Made by a program: the position numbers and the translations under genes. 64,000 nt of DNA from positions 48,291,890-48,355,889 of the forward strand of contig NC_068576.1 of NCBI RefSeq assembly GCF_025698545.1, written 5' to 3'. The notes under the pieces were generated by a model that was not told the origin of the DNA, did no database searches, and was given only the letters and a program-made list of their open reading frames with translations. The stretch comes from Gossypium raimondii. Taxonomy: Eukaryota > Streptophyta > Magnoliopsida > Malvales > Malvaceae. How positions within the stretch are numbered: position 1 is the stretch's first letter; every line of letters starts with the position of its first letter. Of this stretch, positions 11,560 to 22,418 are shown in pieces.

Positions 11560-12015
11560 TTTTTAGCCCCATTCTATTTCGGTAGTTTGACCGCGAAATT
11601 TATTTGTTTCTGTATTTCCCGAATTTGAGTGTGTGACTTGTTATAATTGATCCTATTGATAGTACAGAAAATAGGTCTGTCATCTTGATCGAGATAGTTT
11701 TATCCCGTCGGATAGTCATTCTAGTATCTGGAGCACGGAATATATGAAATGGATCACAAAGTATTTGAACTATGATTCATACTTAATATTCAAACCTCGC
11801 GGCCGGACTCAAAAAAAAAATTCAAAGAAAGAGTTATATTATTTATAAATCGAAAGATTTTTTTTTCTTTCAAACTCTCATTTAGTTTATGGTTATTTTG
11901 ATCAAAGGACAAACATTTCTTTTCTTTGTATTTTTGTTTATTATATCTATTCTATTGATTGAATAAGTGATGATTTGCGCATGAGGTGATTACGCCCATA
12001 AATTGTCAGGTCTTG
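11560..12015 (+). other. Nuclear plastid DNA insertion: psbH-petB spacer, petB exon 1 and start of the petB intron
   Basis: CCGAATTTGAGT|GTGTGACTTG near 11619-11643 reads as the end of the psbH-petB spacer, the 6-nt first exon of plastid petB (ATGAGT, here TTGAGT) and the GTGYGAC start of its group II intron. The following GGTCTGTCATCTTGAT, TATCTGGAGCACGGAAT and CTCGCGGCCGGACTC blocks match my recall of that intron. Composition also differs from the surroundings. The boundaries are approximate. The identification rests on recall plus the group II start motif; an alignment to a plastid genome would settle it. Confidence 0.7.
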
Positions 12016-12430
12016 GGCCCTAAAAGAGACGACGAAACAGAAGATATAACATGATTAAAAGAATTAATACTGATATAGCGTGATAGCTTTTGTGTTTCGA
12101 ATATTATTCGTTTTGTTTGGGTTCCATTATCAACTTTAAATTTTAAAAGAATTTATTAAAATTCCAAAATTTTAAATATGTATTAAAATTTAGAAAATAT
12201 AAAATTATATTTAAAATTATAAAATTTATTTAAAATTAAAAATAGCTAATATTTTTAGAAATTAAAGACATTATATATAAATTTTAAAAAAATAGTCACA
12301 TGTTTTCTATTTCAACAAATCTCTAGTTTAATTTTTTATTTTTAAATTAAAAATTCAAAAATACAAAAATTCATTAGCATTCATCAATGTTAAGTGGCAA
12401 TAGATTTCAGAAGCCAACCAGTACTGCTTA

Positions 12431-12490
12431 GAGGTGCTCATGGGTCGGGTGGCCCGGCTCGGCCCAACGGCCTGCCCGAAATATGGGAGG
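12431..12490. mobile_element. Truncated end of a hAT-like MITE
   Basis: GGTGCTCATGGGTCGGG followed by GGCCCGGCTCGGCCC is the GC-rich end typical of the element seen complete at 61889-62447. No partner end was found nearby. Confidence 0.4.
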
Positions 12491-13200
12491 GTTTTGGTAA
12501 AAATATAGGTTTGTATAATTAATTGTATTATAAAAACACATGTGCAAAATTAAATGTCATATTGTATTAATTTATATGACAAGTTGGATGAACACTAGAT
12601 AAAGTAGCACGAGAAAACACATATGCCTAGTCAATTCCTATGCTAGCTCGGTATATCCTTGATGGTTTGCATTTGATTTGACGATGTGAATATATGAAAA
12701 CGATGAATAAGAGTAATAGATCGCATGTCTATCCGTAGTGAATGTGTTTTCTCGTCATGCATAAGAGATGACTTAGAGGTTAAATTTAACTTCTTTGAAT
12801 TATTATTTAATTAAATTGCAATTAAATAATTAATGTTCGAAATAGAAATTAAATTAATTCGTCATCATAGTTTCAAATTACAAGGTAATTAAATTTATTT
12901 ACTTATAGATTTTAATACGGTAAAGTCATCTTGACTTTAATGAAAATAGAATTGGATTGACAAACTGATTTAATAAAATAATTAAATTAATTAATTAATT
13001 GAATAAATGATATTTTAGGTATAGGAATAATGTTACTTGGATTGAATAAATTATATGAATTAATTTAAAGACCAAATAATACATATAATTATACTCAATA
13101 CATGATGACGCCTACCTAGACCTGTTGCAAGGCAATGGGCGACAAACCCTACTCCCCGAAAAGGGTATTGCTACCACCTAACATACAGGTAAAATAAAAA
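12491..13200. other. AT-rich spacer without a gene
   Basis: Nothing coding is visible. ATAGGTTTGTATAATTAATT at 12505-12524 is an exact inverted copy of 15886-15905, suggesting pieces of one rearranged repeat. Confidence 0.4.
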
Positions 13201-13204
13201 GGTG

Positions 13205-13425
13205 ATACAATGTTGAAGAAAAAATGCGCCATCCAATTAGGCATAATCTTTGCAATAGCTTTATAATTAAAGTTGCACAAACTAATCAACCGGTTTAACT
13301 ACCTGTCTTGTTGATTCCCCTAAGCAATCTCTCACTTTCAAAAAAGCCCATTACACATGTGTATAGTTTGTCTTTAACCAAAGCCCAATAATAGTGATAG
13401 AAAAGGTCATGAAAGCGATCCGAAA
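13205..13425 (-). pseudogene. LINE (L1-type) reverse-transcriptase relic
   Basis: The minus strand translates, with stops and shifts, to YHYYWALVKDKLYTCV..FFE..LLRGINKT and then LISLCNFNYKAIAKIM. These correspond to the plant L1 reverse-transcriptase stretch ending in INKT and to the RPISLCN-YK-IAK motif. Only a short part of the domain remains. Confidence 0.65.
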
Positions 13426-13448
13426 CCGACGTCTTGATATACTCTCAA

Positions 13449-13515
13449 TGATAATATATATAATTTTTGAAGTTAATTAATTATATGAACAATTTGAATG
13501 AGAACCAATTAGAAG
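13449..13515 (+). repeat. Direct repeat copy 1 (about 67 bp)
   Basis: Matches 15814-15881 over its whole length with two small indels. The shared core is AATTTGAATGAGAACCAATT. The two copies bracket all located exons of the MYCBP homologue. Confidence 0.75.
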
Positions 13516-14086
13516 TTTCAGGGAAAGATTGGGACCCTGGGTGGATTGGTGGCTAACTGGATGTACTCTCAATGAACTACTAAAATGGCCACTCTTCTTC
13601 TGATAAACTGGTGTGGAGGGAGGGTCCAAAAGGTATCTTTTCCATCAAGGGAGCTTATTGCTTTCTCTGAGAAAGGCAATTTAACTACCAACCAATATGT
13701 GGTAATTCTTTGGAAGCTTGATCTCCTCTATAAAAGTATCATGTTCTTGTAAAATAAATTTGCAATAACTATTTACCTATGCAAAAGGAATTGGTGAGCC
13801 ATGACATCCCTATTGGGACATTCAAGATCGGAGGGCCTCAGCCTTTGCCAATAATACCAAAGCCTCAATAGCAACAATAAATATAAATTTATACACTGCA
13901 AATACAATAAAAACGAATCATCCACATTATCATATAGGTATCCTTTCAAATGCACGGATAAACTCACACAGACCATAAATGGGGTATCAAGAATGAGTAA
14001 CAAAGTGCAAATCAACAAATATTTTACAGACATTAATAGAGACAATGAGTCATTAGAAGTAGATCACAACCATATGAAGAACTGCT

Positions 14087-15417
14087 TCATGAGTTCTTCT
14101 CAACATGCTCATCTTTCAATGGCTCCCCATCATTAGTCTCCTTTGTCGATGGTGAAACTGAAGAATGCATATTCTTAAGCTCCTCTAACTGCAACAAATA
14201 AAGAACTCAGTTAACTAGTGAAAAATTTTTGATTCCGAGATTATCATGGTGCACAGATTAAACTGATAAAAGAACAGTAAGAAAAGCTTTGTCATCAGGA
14301 CAAACTTGTAATGCCTAAGCTATATGCTTGCAATGTTAGGCTAAACATGTCAAAACCAGTCAAAATTGCTGGAGCAGCATGGATGTTGGCAGGAGCAAGA
14401 TGACTGCAAAAAATTGCGTCAACATAAACACCAGACCTAATCCAGTTAGTTTATGTAGTCATCGCATTCAACATGCCTGAGGTATGATCATGTCCACCAT
14501 GATAGAATTTTCAACTAAAAAGCCGTATGTGAATAATAAAGAAGCTTTTATCTTTGGTTAATAATTGACCTTGAATTATAACCAGTTTACAATCTGGTAT
14601 GGTACCTGATCTAATATTCCGTTAAAATGCCACTCCAATGAACTAACAGTACTGTTACATAAAACGCTGACATTGTATGTTGACCAATGCTAAGTTACCA
14701 CATATTGGGCCAGATTTCTTTTTCAAATGTTGATGTGGCATTGATTTCGACACATGGCAACATAATATTGGTCAACTAAGCTACGTTAGCATTTACATAC
14801 CATCATATGTAATGCAAAATGCTACCTTAAACAAATAAACCAATCCATACCTCTTTGCAAGCATCCTCATGCTTACACAATAGCTCATTGTACTTTGTTT
14901 GCAAGTCTGAAATCTCAGCTTGTAGCTTTTCATATTCATATATAGCTGGACCCCCTAATTTTTGTTGTATGAACCTACCATGGAGAAAAAACTATAATTA
15001 TATCTCAACATTCCTTGCAAATAACATAAAGTGGATGTCAACCATAAGCTGCTCAATGTAGAAGTAATTAAACTTAGTTAAGCCATTTGCTATGGTCGCG
15101 TGCCAATGCTTTAGCTTTACTACCGTGCGACCTTTCACCAAAAGGCACAGACGATGACACAAGTACCGTGACAAAGTCGATTCTAATTTATGATTTGGCA
15201 TAAAAATTAAAATAATGTTGGAGAGGCTATTTCATTTCAAGTTTTCATGAATTCGGGACAAACATTAAACAAAAACAAGAAAACAGGATTTCAGATGTTG
15301 CAAGGAAAGCAACATTAAGAAATCCAAGATGATAATATTGTAACTTGTAAGATACGATTCACACAAATAGAGTCCAATGTACAATATCCAATATTATTGA
15401 AATTGAACTACAAATTT

Positions 15418-15450
<33 letters not shown>

Positions 15451-15732
15451 TGAACAATGACATGGAAAACTCAATTGAAAGATTGAATTCTGAAAAACTT
15501 ACTCAAGGGCTGAAGATGGCTTCTCATTTTGTTCATACAATGCAACCAAAACTACAAAATAATGAAATTAAATTACAAACAACCAAATACCCACATCAAG
15601 AAATATGTTAAAATAAGAGAAAATAATAAAATTATATATTAAAAGAAAGAAAAATAAAACCTTTGGTGAGAGCATCAACAGCTTCACTGGACTCAAGATA
15701 CTTCCTAAATGCTTCTTTCTTAGCATCTTTTC
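14087..15732 (-). CDS. c-Myc-binding protein (MYCBP/AMY-1) homologue, 5' exon not found
   Basis: Four exons join in phase: about 15732-15661, 15551-15503, 14974-14851 and 14188-14087 (stop TGA). They encode about 115 residues: KDAKKEAFRKYLES, VLVALYEQNEKPSSALE, FIQQKLGGPAIYEYEKLQ, a predicted coiled coil ISDLQTKYNELL, and an acidic tail ending EKNS. The motif KPSSALEFIQQKLGGP is diagnostic of the small MYCBP family. In animals this protein binds Myc and AKAPs; the plant role is unclear. No in-frame ATG lies at the left of the first visible exon (acceptor TTTAG near 15733), so the start codon must be in an upstream exon. A promoter-like region on the same strand lies near 16.5 kb, with repeat-derived sequence between. 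The gene may be intact with a long first intron, or may have lost exon 1. Confidence 0.85.
15420..15446. repeat. (TA)n microsatellite
   Basis: About 13 TA units inside the MYCBP-homologue intron between the exons at 15503-15551 and 14851-14974. Confidence 0.9.
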
Positions 15733-15813
15733 CTAAATCCAAAATCTGGGTATTTAGTATTTATAACTAAAAGATATAATTTGGGAGGCTAAAATGGTAA
15801 TTTTTTAATATAT

Positions 15814-15881
15814 TGATAATATATATAATTTTGAAGTTACAATTAATTATATGAACAATTTGAATGAGAACCAATTAGAAG
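15814..15881 (+). repeat. Direct repeat copy 2 (about 68 bp)
   Basis: Second copy of 13449-13515, immediately upstream of the MYCBP-homologue exons. It is followed at 15886-15905 by an exact inverted copy of 12505-12524. Confidence 0.75.
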
Positions 15882-15905
15882 ATAAAATTAATTATACAAA
15901 CCTAT

Positions 15906-17845
15906 ATTATAATAAATGTTGAGTATATCAGAAGAACAGTACCAATTAATATATATTGTGCGTAGGAGCTCATTATTTTTAAATGTCATAGCAACAAATT
16001 TAATTAAAAAATTTGAACAGTAAACTTAAATTTTGAAATCTAAAAATAAAAGAATTAAATTCAATAAAATAAAAGCATAAATACTAAATTATTTAATTTT
16101 CAAAACATACAAAGACTATACCATATTTCAACCTTTTTAAAATTAATTAACCTCTTAAGAAAGTGACATATGTCGCAGTTTCATTGGCTCAATTTAAAAG
16201 AAGTTAAAAAATAGTTTTGGGTACGGAATTGAGTGATAGAACCCAAAGTTAGGTACTTAAATTGGAAAATCCAGGTGCCACATTGAACTTTGAAACTAGA
16301 CTTAGGTACTTTTAGTAGATTATTTCATTCTTAAACTGTTCATAAACCATTAGATCAAATAATATTATGTTGAAATCCATGACTTTCAAGTTGCTGTAAT
16401 AGGAACAGTAACGTTGATGACTAAGATGAGCAAGGGGAAGAGGTGTGGCGGAGGTCCCCAGTAAGGAGAGAGAGAGAGCGCTTTTTGTATATATGTTCTT
16501 TGAATGAATTCTGAGGTTTTTATATTGAGGGCCTGAGAGGTGAGATGGCGGCCTCCCTCTTTTAATGAGCGTGGGTGTCAGAGATATGTAAAAGACGTTT
16601 TGTCAATATAATGGTCTTACTACAGGGGTGGTTCAGATGTCTCCTAATTTTACAGTTACCAGTGCATCGTGGAGCTTGACTAAGGTTAACGAAGGTGACT
16701 GGTTGGTAAAAGAGTTTTGTATAACAAGTACTAACTAAGCTAATGCTCTATTCGCATATACAATAGACAATTAAATCTATATCAAAACTTATGTAACTCA
16801 TTGTAACAAAAAATATGTAAACACACTACCCTATTTATCATTTGAAGTTATATTCATTTCAAATATACAAATCCAATAAAGGCTATATTACTCAAGAGTC
16901 ATAATTATGATAAATGGGTAAGTGAAGGAGATTATGAATAAGAAAACTGTAACCCTGCTTTGGTTGAGAGGAAGATATATATAAATTGCTTTAGACAGCG
17001 CAAGTTTGCATGCATGGCTGCTACGTGGATTACCTAAGGTTTAGGGGCCTACTCCAGCAACATCAAGATCCCAAGCAAGCGTGGGATCATTTGGTTATAT
17101 CCAAACCCCCAAAACCCACTCCTTTAATCATGATATTGCACTTGGGAATTGGATTATTTAGTAATCCCCCACTGTTTGTTTTTAGATATCGTGAAGAGAT
17201 TTAGTTCAATGATTTACAGTCGTATGTTAATAAATTTTATTTTATAAAAAGTGAGATTCATATATTCCATTGTATCAGTCACTATGATAGATACGAAGTA
17301 AATGAATTATACATACACTGACAAGTGATAACCTGTTTTCTTTATTAATTCTTTCTTTTTTTTGCTTTCCACTCAACTTTTGTAACTGTAGATTGGAACC
17401 ATGGGACTGCATTTAACGTACGCATGAAAATTAGATTATGAGTTCACTTCATTATTATCCATATATATATATGGAATAGAAACGGAGATCAAATAATTTG
17501 TTATTGATTAGCAGTTACGTTCCATAACATATTATTTTTCTCTTAATTATGATCATATTAACTGCTGCTCCATATGATCATCATCATTGATCTGGGTTTA
17601 TGTCACATATGCACCGCAAAATCTACGATTTTTAAAGATTGAAACTCAATTCCTTTTATCTTTCTTTCTCAATACTACAGATAGATTCTAGAATCAAATG
17701 ATAAACCTATTGAATCTCAGAGACATACACAGGACAAGTAATAAATAAGCGAGGCCATGATGATGATGATTCATGCATGGCGAGTTTTATCCATTGACGG
17801 CGCACCATATTCCAATGCAATTAATTAATTACTTTACCCCTCTCT
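15906..17845. other. Spacer between the MYCBP homologue and the RKD gene, with a minus-strand promoter-like island
   Basis: Mostly AT-rich and non-coding. Between about 16380 and 16570 the minus strand reads like a promoter and leader: CAATATAAAAACC near 16530, then a CT run and a C-rich leader. It could belong to the MYCBP homologue. The remainder up to the RKD TATA box shows only short fortuitous frames. A CATGCATGG (RY-type) motif occurs near 17008. Confidence 0.35.
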
Positions 17846-17854
17846 CTCTCTCTA

Positions 17855-17868
17855 TGTATATATATACC
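17855..17868 (+). promoter_or_regulatory. TATA box of the RKD-type gene
   Basis: TGTATATATATACC lies after a (CT)n tract and about 100 bp before the ATG at 17968. Confidence 0.55.
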
Positions 17869-17967
17869 ACCATTATCGCCTCTTCGCATTTCCAAACCCT
17901 AAACTCCATCCTTACTATTCAGAATCACATCCTCAATTGCATTACTATTCTTTCTCCAAATCAAGAA

Positions 17968-19239
17968 ATGGCAAATCAGTGCTCGCTTAATGGTTGTTGG
18001 TTCAAGTCTTCTGAAATGATCGCCAAAGAAGAAGAGGAACACTACTCATCTCCTTTCCCACCCCGTCTTCCTCTTGATTCAAGGTGGCATTCATTAATGA
18101 TTGTGTGGCACTTGTTATAAATCTTCTGTATTTTTTTTTTCTTTACTCACGAATATTCTGCTTAAAATGAATTTTTCTTCGGTGCAAGTAGTACTGTGTA
18201 TTGTAATCCAATGGATTGGCAGTTTCCCATCGAACAAGGCTTTTACGATGAAGTTCCTTTGATGAGTACCTTCTCTACTGATCCTTTATATGCTTCGTTG
18301 GACATTGAACAAACTTCAACTCCAACTCAAGGTCATCTTCTTCTTATTATTTGCTTTCATTATTAATAAAGCATCTTCAATCACCCATCTTAAATTAATA
18401 GTATATATTATCATTGCAGATGGTTATGATGGGAATGGGTTTTGGGATGAACTGGGTTTGTTGTTTGAACCCTGCAACAAACAACCAATGCTTAAAGATG
18501 AAGATATAAATGGGGAAGGAGTGATGAAGAAAGAGAGGGTTTCAAGTAAAAGGTGCAAGGAAGATCAACGCAATATTAGGGCTAAATTGCTGTCAAGGAA
18601 AGTCATCTCACAGTACTTTTATATGCCCATAATTCAAGCAGCAAAAGAGCTTAACGTGGGGCTGACACTGTTGAAAAAAAGGTGTAGGGAACTCGGAATC
18701 AGGAGGTGGCCTCACCGCAAGCTTACGAGCCTCCGAACCCTTATCAACAACGTTCAGGTACGTACCGTTTTCACTAATTGACTATCGAGGCTGAAACTCG
18801 ACGTTGGTTGCAGTTTATTTATAATTGATGGGACGGTTTAAAAAAGCTTATAATTTGTAACATAAATTTATTAATGACTAAGAATATGAAAATTGTTTTA
18901 TATGATTGGTGTTGATATTATGAAAAATGGCAGGAGTTGGAGGAAGGAGAAGAAAGGGAAAGCAAAGTGAGGGAAGCAATAGAGGTATTGGAAAGGGAGA
19001 GGAAAATGTTGGAAGAGATGCCGGACATGGATTTGGAGGACAAGACCAAAAGACTTAGGCAAGCCTGTTTCAAGGCTAATTACAAGAAGAGAAAGCTCGT
19101 GCCGCCGTCGATTATGACTCAGTCACCATCTTCCACCGGTGCTGTTGGTAGCCGAGCAAGTGATTTGGATTTAATTACTAGAGCTAATTGTCGCAGGGGT
19201 TTGTCAGACTCTTTTTCATCAACCATCACCATGATCTAA
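17968..19239 (+). CDS. RKD-type RWP-RK domain transcription factor
   Basis: Four exons, 17968-18083, 18192-18331, 18420-18757 and 18934-19239, keep frame across GT...AG introns and give 299 residues. The N-terminus ([17 protein letters not shown]) is acidic and unstructured. The RWP-RK domain spans about residues 135-195: [20 protein letters not shown], then [18 protein letters not shown] with the signature R-W-P-x-R-K at 181-186. A charged predicted coiled coil follows (about 199-240), then a basic KKRK patch. The short length and single DNA-binding domain without a PB1 domain indicate the RKD subgroup, linked to egg-cell and embryo programmes, not the larger NLPs. An in-frame ATG at 17773 lies upstream of the TATA-like box and is not a credible start. 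Which RKD member it is cannot be told by eye. Confidence 0.9.
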
Positions 19240-20405
19240 GTCTAAACAATTTATTTCAATCTCTACCAAATATATATATTGCTTGTTTTGAAATGCCTGC
19301 TTATTCTCAAAAACCGATGATAACTACACAAATATATAAAGAATGAGGAAATTTAATATATAAAGATTGTAGAATGGTTATATCTTTTACCCTGAAGAGT
19401 TACATTATTGTCATCTACAAAACAAAAAATACCCTTTAAATTTGGTACTCTATATGCAATTTTCTTCTCAATGCAGGCTTAGGAGTTCTTGAAGCCTTGT
19501 TTTCATAATCAGATAGCCCTTGAAGATAAAGACCAAATCAAAGAAATCCTTCCAAGTTAGATGGTAGATGCACAGAATGGAAGATCAGTGAGAACGGAAC
19601 AATGTATTAGCTCTCACAACATCTAATGCGGTAAACACCATTTAAACAGACAAAATGCTTAAGCAACTCAAAGAGACATTACATAAGAGTTTAAATGAAT
19701 CACGGAAAACATTTGCAGGGCTTCTATTTATGTATTATGATGTTTAAAATTGAAAATTTTATTTACATTGTCTTCAACTGTAGGTGTGTTACTATAAAGA
19801 TTGAATGTGTATTCAATATTTGGTAGCAACTAGTTGCATCACTAAATTATACTATCGTTATCAATGCCTAAATAACCTGATGAACCTCATTTTGGTAAGT
19901 ATTGAATGGTTGATATACATCACCAATAATAAAATAATATTCTCAAAAAAAGTATATAAAGAAATAGTAGCGGTAATGAAAATCATCAAGATAGTGAAAG
20001 ATAGATTATAAAATGTTTCATATTTAATGACATAATATGCTAAAATAATCAATCTAGTTATAAATAACTTCATCATGAATTATTAATAAAAGAAGTAAAG
20101 TCACCATCGGTACCATAACATTCAATTTATTGCAACAAAGTTAACAATATAATATATCATCACTTAAATTAATATGAAATTTTAATTTAGTGACAATTTG
20201 ACGTATTATCAACAAAGATGATATTTTCTGTGTCCAAATTTTTATCATCTAATTATAAGTGAATTTATCAATAATTATAGCAGCATGATGACCAATCATA
20301 AAATGTAATTATTAGTGGTAGGAGCAAAATTATCAAATTACTAATGATAGAATTATCGTAATAATAGAAGTAAACAATTTAAAAAAAGTCGATTATTAAC
20401 AAAGA
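19240..20405. other. Spacer downstream of the RKD gene
   Basis: AT-rich. Around 19440-19720 the composition is more mixed but no frame or motif is recognisable. Nothing else seen. Confidence 0.35.
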
Positions 20406-20669
20406 CTATATCCCAGCTAATATTACCATATAACTTAAGACATCCCTGCAGAAGATCAGAGCTGTAACAAGAGTTTTTAACACATTCACCACATTAAGGC
20501 AATCACTCTCAATAACTAGATTACTAACATTTGCCCGCTTAGAAGGAGCATACATATTCACAGCCTGCAGCTCAGAAATCAAGGGGTCAGACGTGCCAAT
20601 GGCAATGGATAAAACAAGAAGAGAAGTACGGTCATGGTCACGCTGAATTCCACTAGTAACATTACTCAT
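20406..20669 (-). pseudogene. RNase H-like domain fragment of a non-LTR retrotransposon
   Basis: An 87-codon frame contains SELQAVNMYA and NLVIESDCLNVVNVL, followed by FCRDVLSYMVILAGI. These are hallmarks of the plant RNase H (RVT_3-type) domain found at LINE C-termini. N-terminal residues of the domain are missing or altered. Confidence 0.65.
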
Positions 20670-20904
20670 CTAAACTCGAAAGTCATGAAAAAAAAATATT
20701 AAACTTAAAAATAAGCTTCACACATTAATATTATGAACTCTGACTTAGGTGAGGTTTTACCTTAAATTAGCTTTTAAAAGGAAAACATTTTAAGCTCCAA
20801 CCTAATTTCAAGTCTGAACTCGAAATTAAGCTCCGCTTAATTATACTTTTGGTCATGAAAATGTCCGGTAAAGGAATAAGTGGAGTTTGTGAAGAAATAG
20901 GGAT

Positions 20905-21420
20905 GGTGGAAACTGGAAACACATTGGCAGGTTGCTCCAAAGTTTAATTCCAGTTGCAATTGGAAGAAATTATTGAAGTTGAGGGATATCGCTTCTCAAG
21001 TTTTTAATAATACGAGAGTAAGTAGAAAGGTATCTGTATCCAAAATATGGAAAGAAATCAGAGTAGGGAAGGAGAGGTTGCTTGGAACAAACTCCTTTGG
21101 TTTCCTTTACATATTCCAAAGTTGTCTTTTGTTGCTTGGATGGCTATCCTTGACTGACTTCCTACAAAAGACAGACTCATTTCATGGGGGGATGTTGCAA
21201 TCTTTGTCATGATGGGATGGAAACTCGAAATCATCAATTTTTTGAATGTGAGTTCTGCAGACAGATTTGGTAAGATGTACTAAAACTGTGTCTTATTCAT
21301 ACAAGGGCTATGTCTTGGATTCAAGAACTTCATTGGGTTGGAAAGTCATTGCTTACATTGGTTTTGAAGATTGCATTTATCTACTTGATTTGGAAGGACA
21401 GTTTGCAGAGAAACAACAAA
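20905..21420 (+). pseudogene. LINE zf-RVT (reverse-transcriptase zinc-binding) fragment
   Basis: One plus-strand frame reads LLWFPLHIPKLSFVAWMAIL, a stop, then LPTKDRLISWG. This matches the zf-RVT domain that follows reverse transcriptase in plant LINEs. Stops and shifts occur on both sides. It points away from the RNase H fragment at 20406-20669, so the two are separate relics or one has been inverted. Confidence 0.65.
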
Positions 21421-22418
21421 GAGATTAAGAAATTTTAATTAGCATTAAAGAATTTGTACAGTTAGGACTTTTAGGGAAGTGTATAGATAGAAGTGATAGA
21501 GTGAATTGCCAACTGGGGAATACAAAATACAAATAGAGCTGTAGTCTTGATGTTGCTGTATTAGCAACTAATGTTTCTTTTGTAGCAGTTTTTCTGCTTC
21601 TTTTGGAAAATAAATTATCGGGGAGTACGGTATAACATATTTATATTATATATTCTTTTTTGCAACGAGAAGGAAAGATCCCATACGTGGGAAACTAAAT
21701 AGCAAACTGGAATGGGCCGGAAAGCTCCATTTACTTATTCCTATTAGTTGGGCTATTTTTCAAAACGATTAACCTATGACCGTTGAAACAAGTAGTGTGG
21801 GTTCATGTATGGGAACCTGGACCCAGCATCTAAACTGCTGGCTTGCTTTGACTCGTAGAGAAATGGTTCTTTCTATTTTACGAATGCATGTATGGCGGCA
21901 ACCTACCATTTGTACGGTAATTAGAAAGATATGAGCTTTTATCGGATAAAGTGGCATCAATTTTGGACAAAAAAAAATGAAAAGAAAACCAACAATCTAA
22001 CACTAGTATGAAAATTGGCACCCTTTTCTTACAATGTAGAAACAAAAGGCACAGCAGAACATGAACAGAATCGGACACCAATATTGCAATGATTTAAGCC
22101 ATTGTCTCTCTCTCTGCTTCTTATACATATGTATTTACAAGGACACATATTAGCAATAACAATCATAATTTTAAGCTAGCCAGCTATTATTTATTCTCGT
22201 CACTTGTAGCCGCTTAATTCTTGATGGCCGCAAACAGCAGTAATTTGATCAACCACTCACCATTTTACGGTCCTGCACAACACATAGAAGCATATGTTGG
22301 CTCCCATTTAAGGTTAAAGCGATTAATGAACAAGAACAATTCACAGGCAGAGTAAGTTTGAAAAATGTTTGTTTACCTAAAATAACATGAATCGAAATAT
22401 GAGATAGCCAACAGCCAA
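21421..22418. other. Spacer and 3' flank of the NLR gene
   Basis: No coding signal. Sequence just right of 22090 on the minus strand is probably 3' UTR and terminator of the NLR, inferred from position only. Confidence 0.3.

Noticed and set aside
16370..16400. First exon of the MYCBP homologue starting at the minus-strand ATG 16380
   Set aside because: The encoded residues (MDFNIILFD) do not resemble the family and I could not join it in phase to the next exon.
17773..17967. N-terminal extension of the RKD-type protein from an upstream in-frame ATG
   Set aside because: It would span the TATA-like box and CT-rich leader, and its sequence has no family resemblance.
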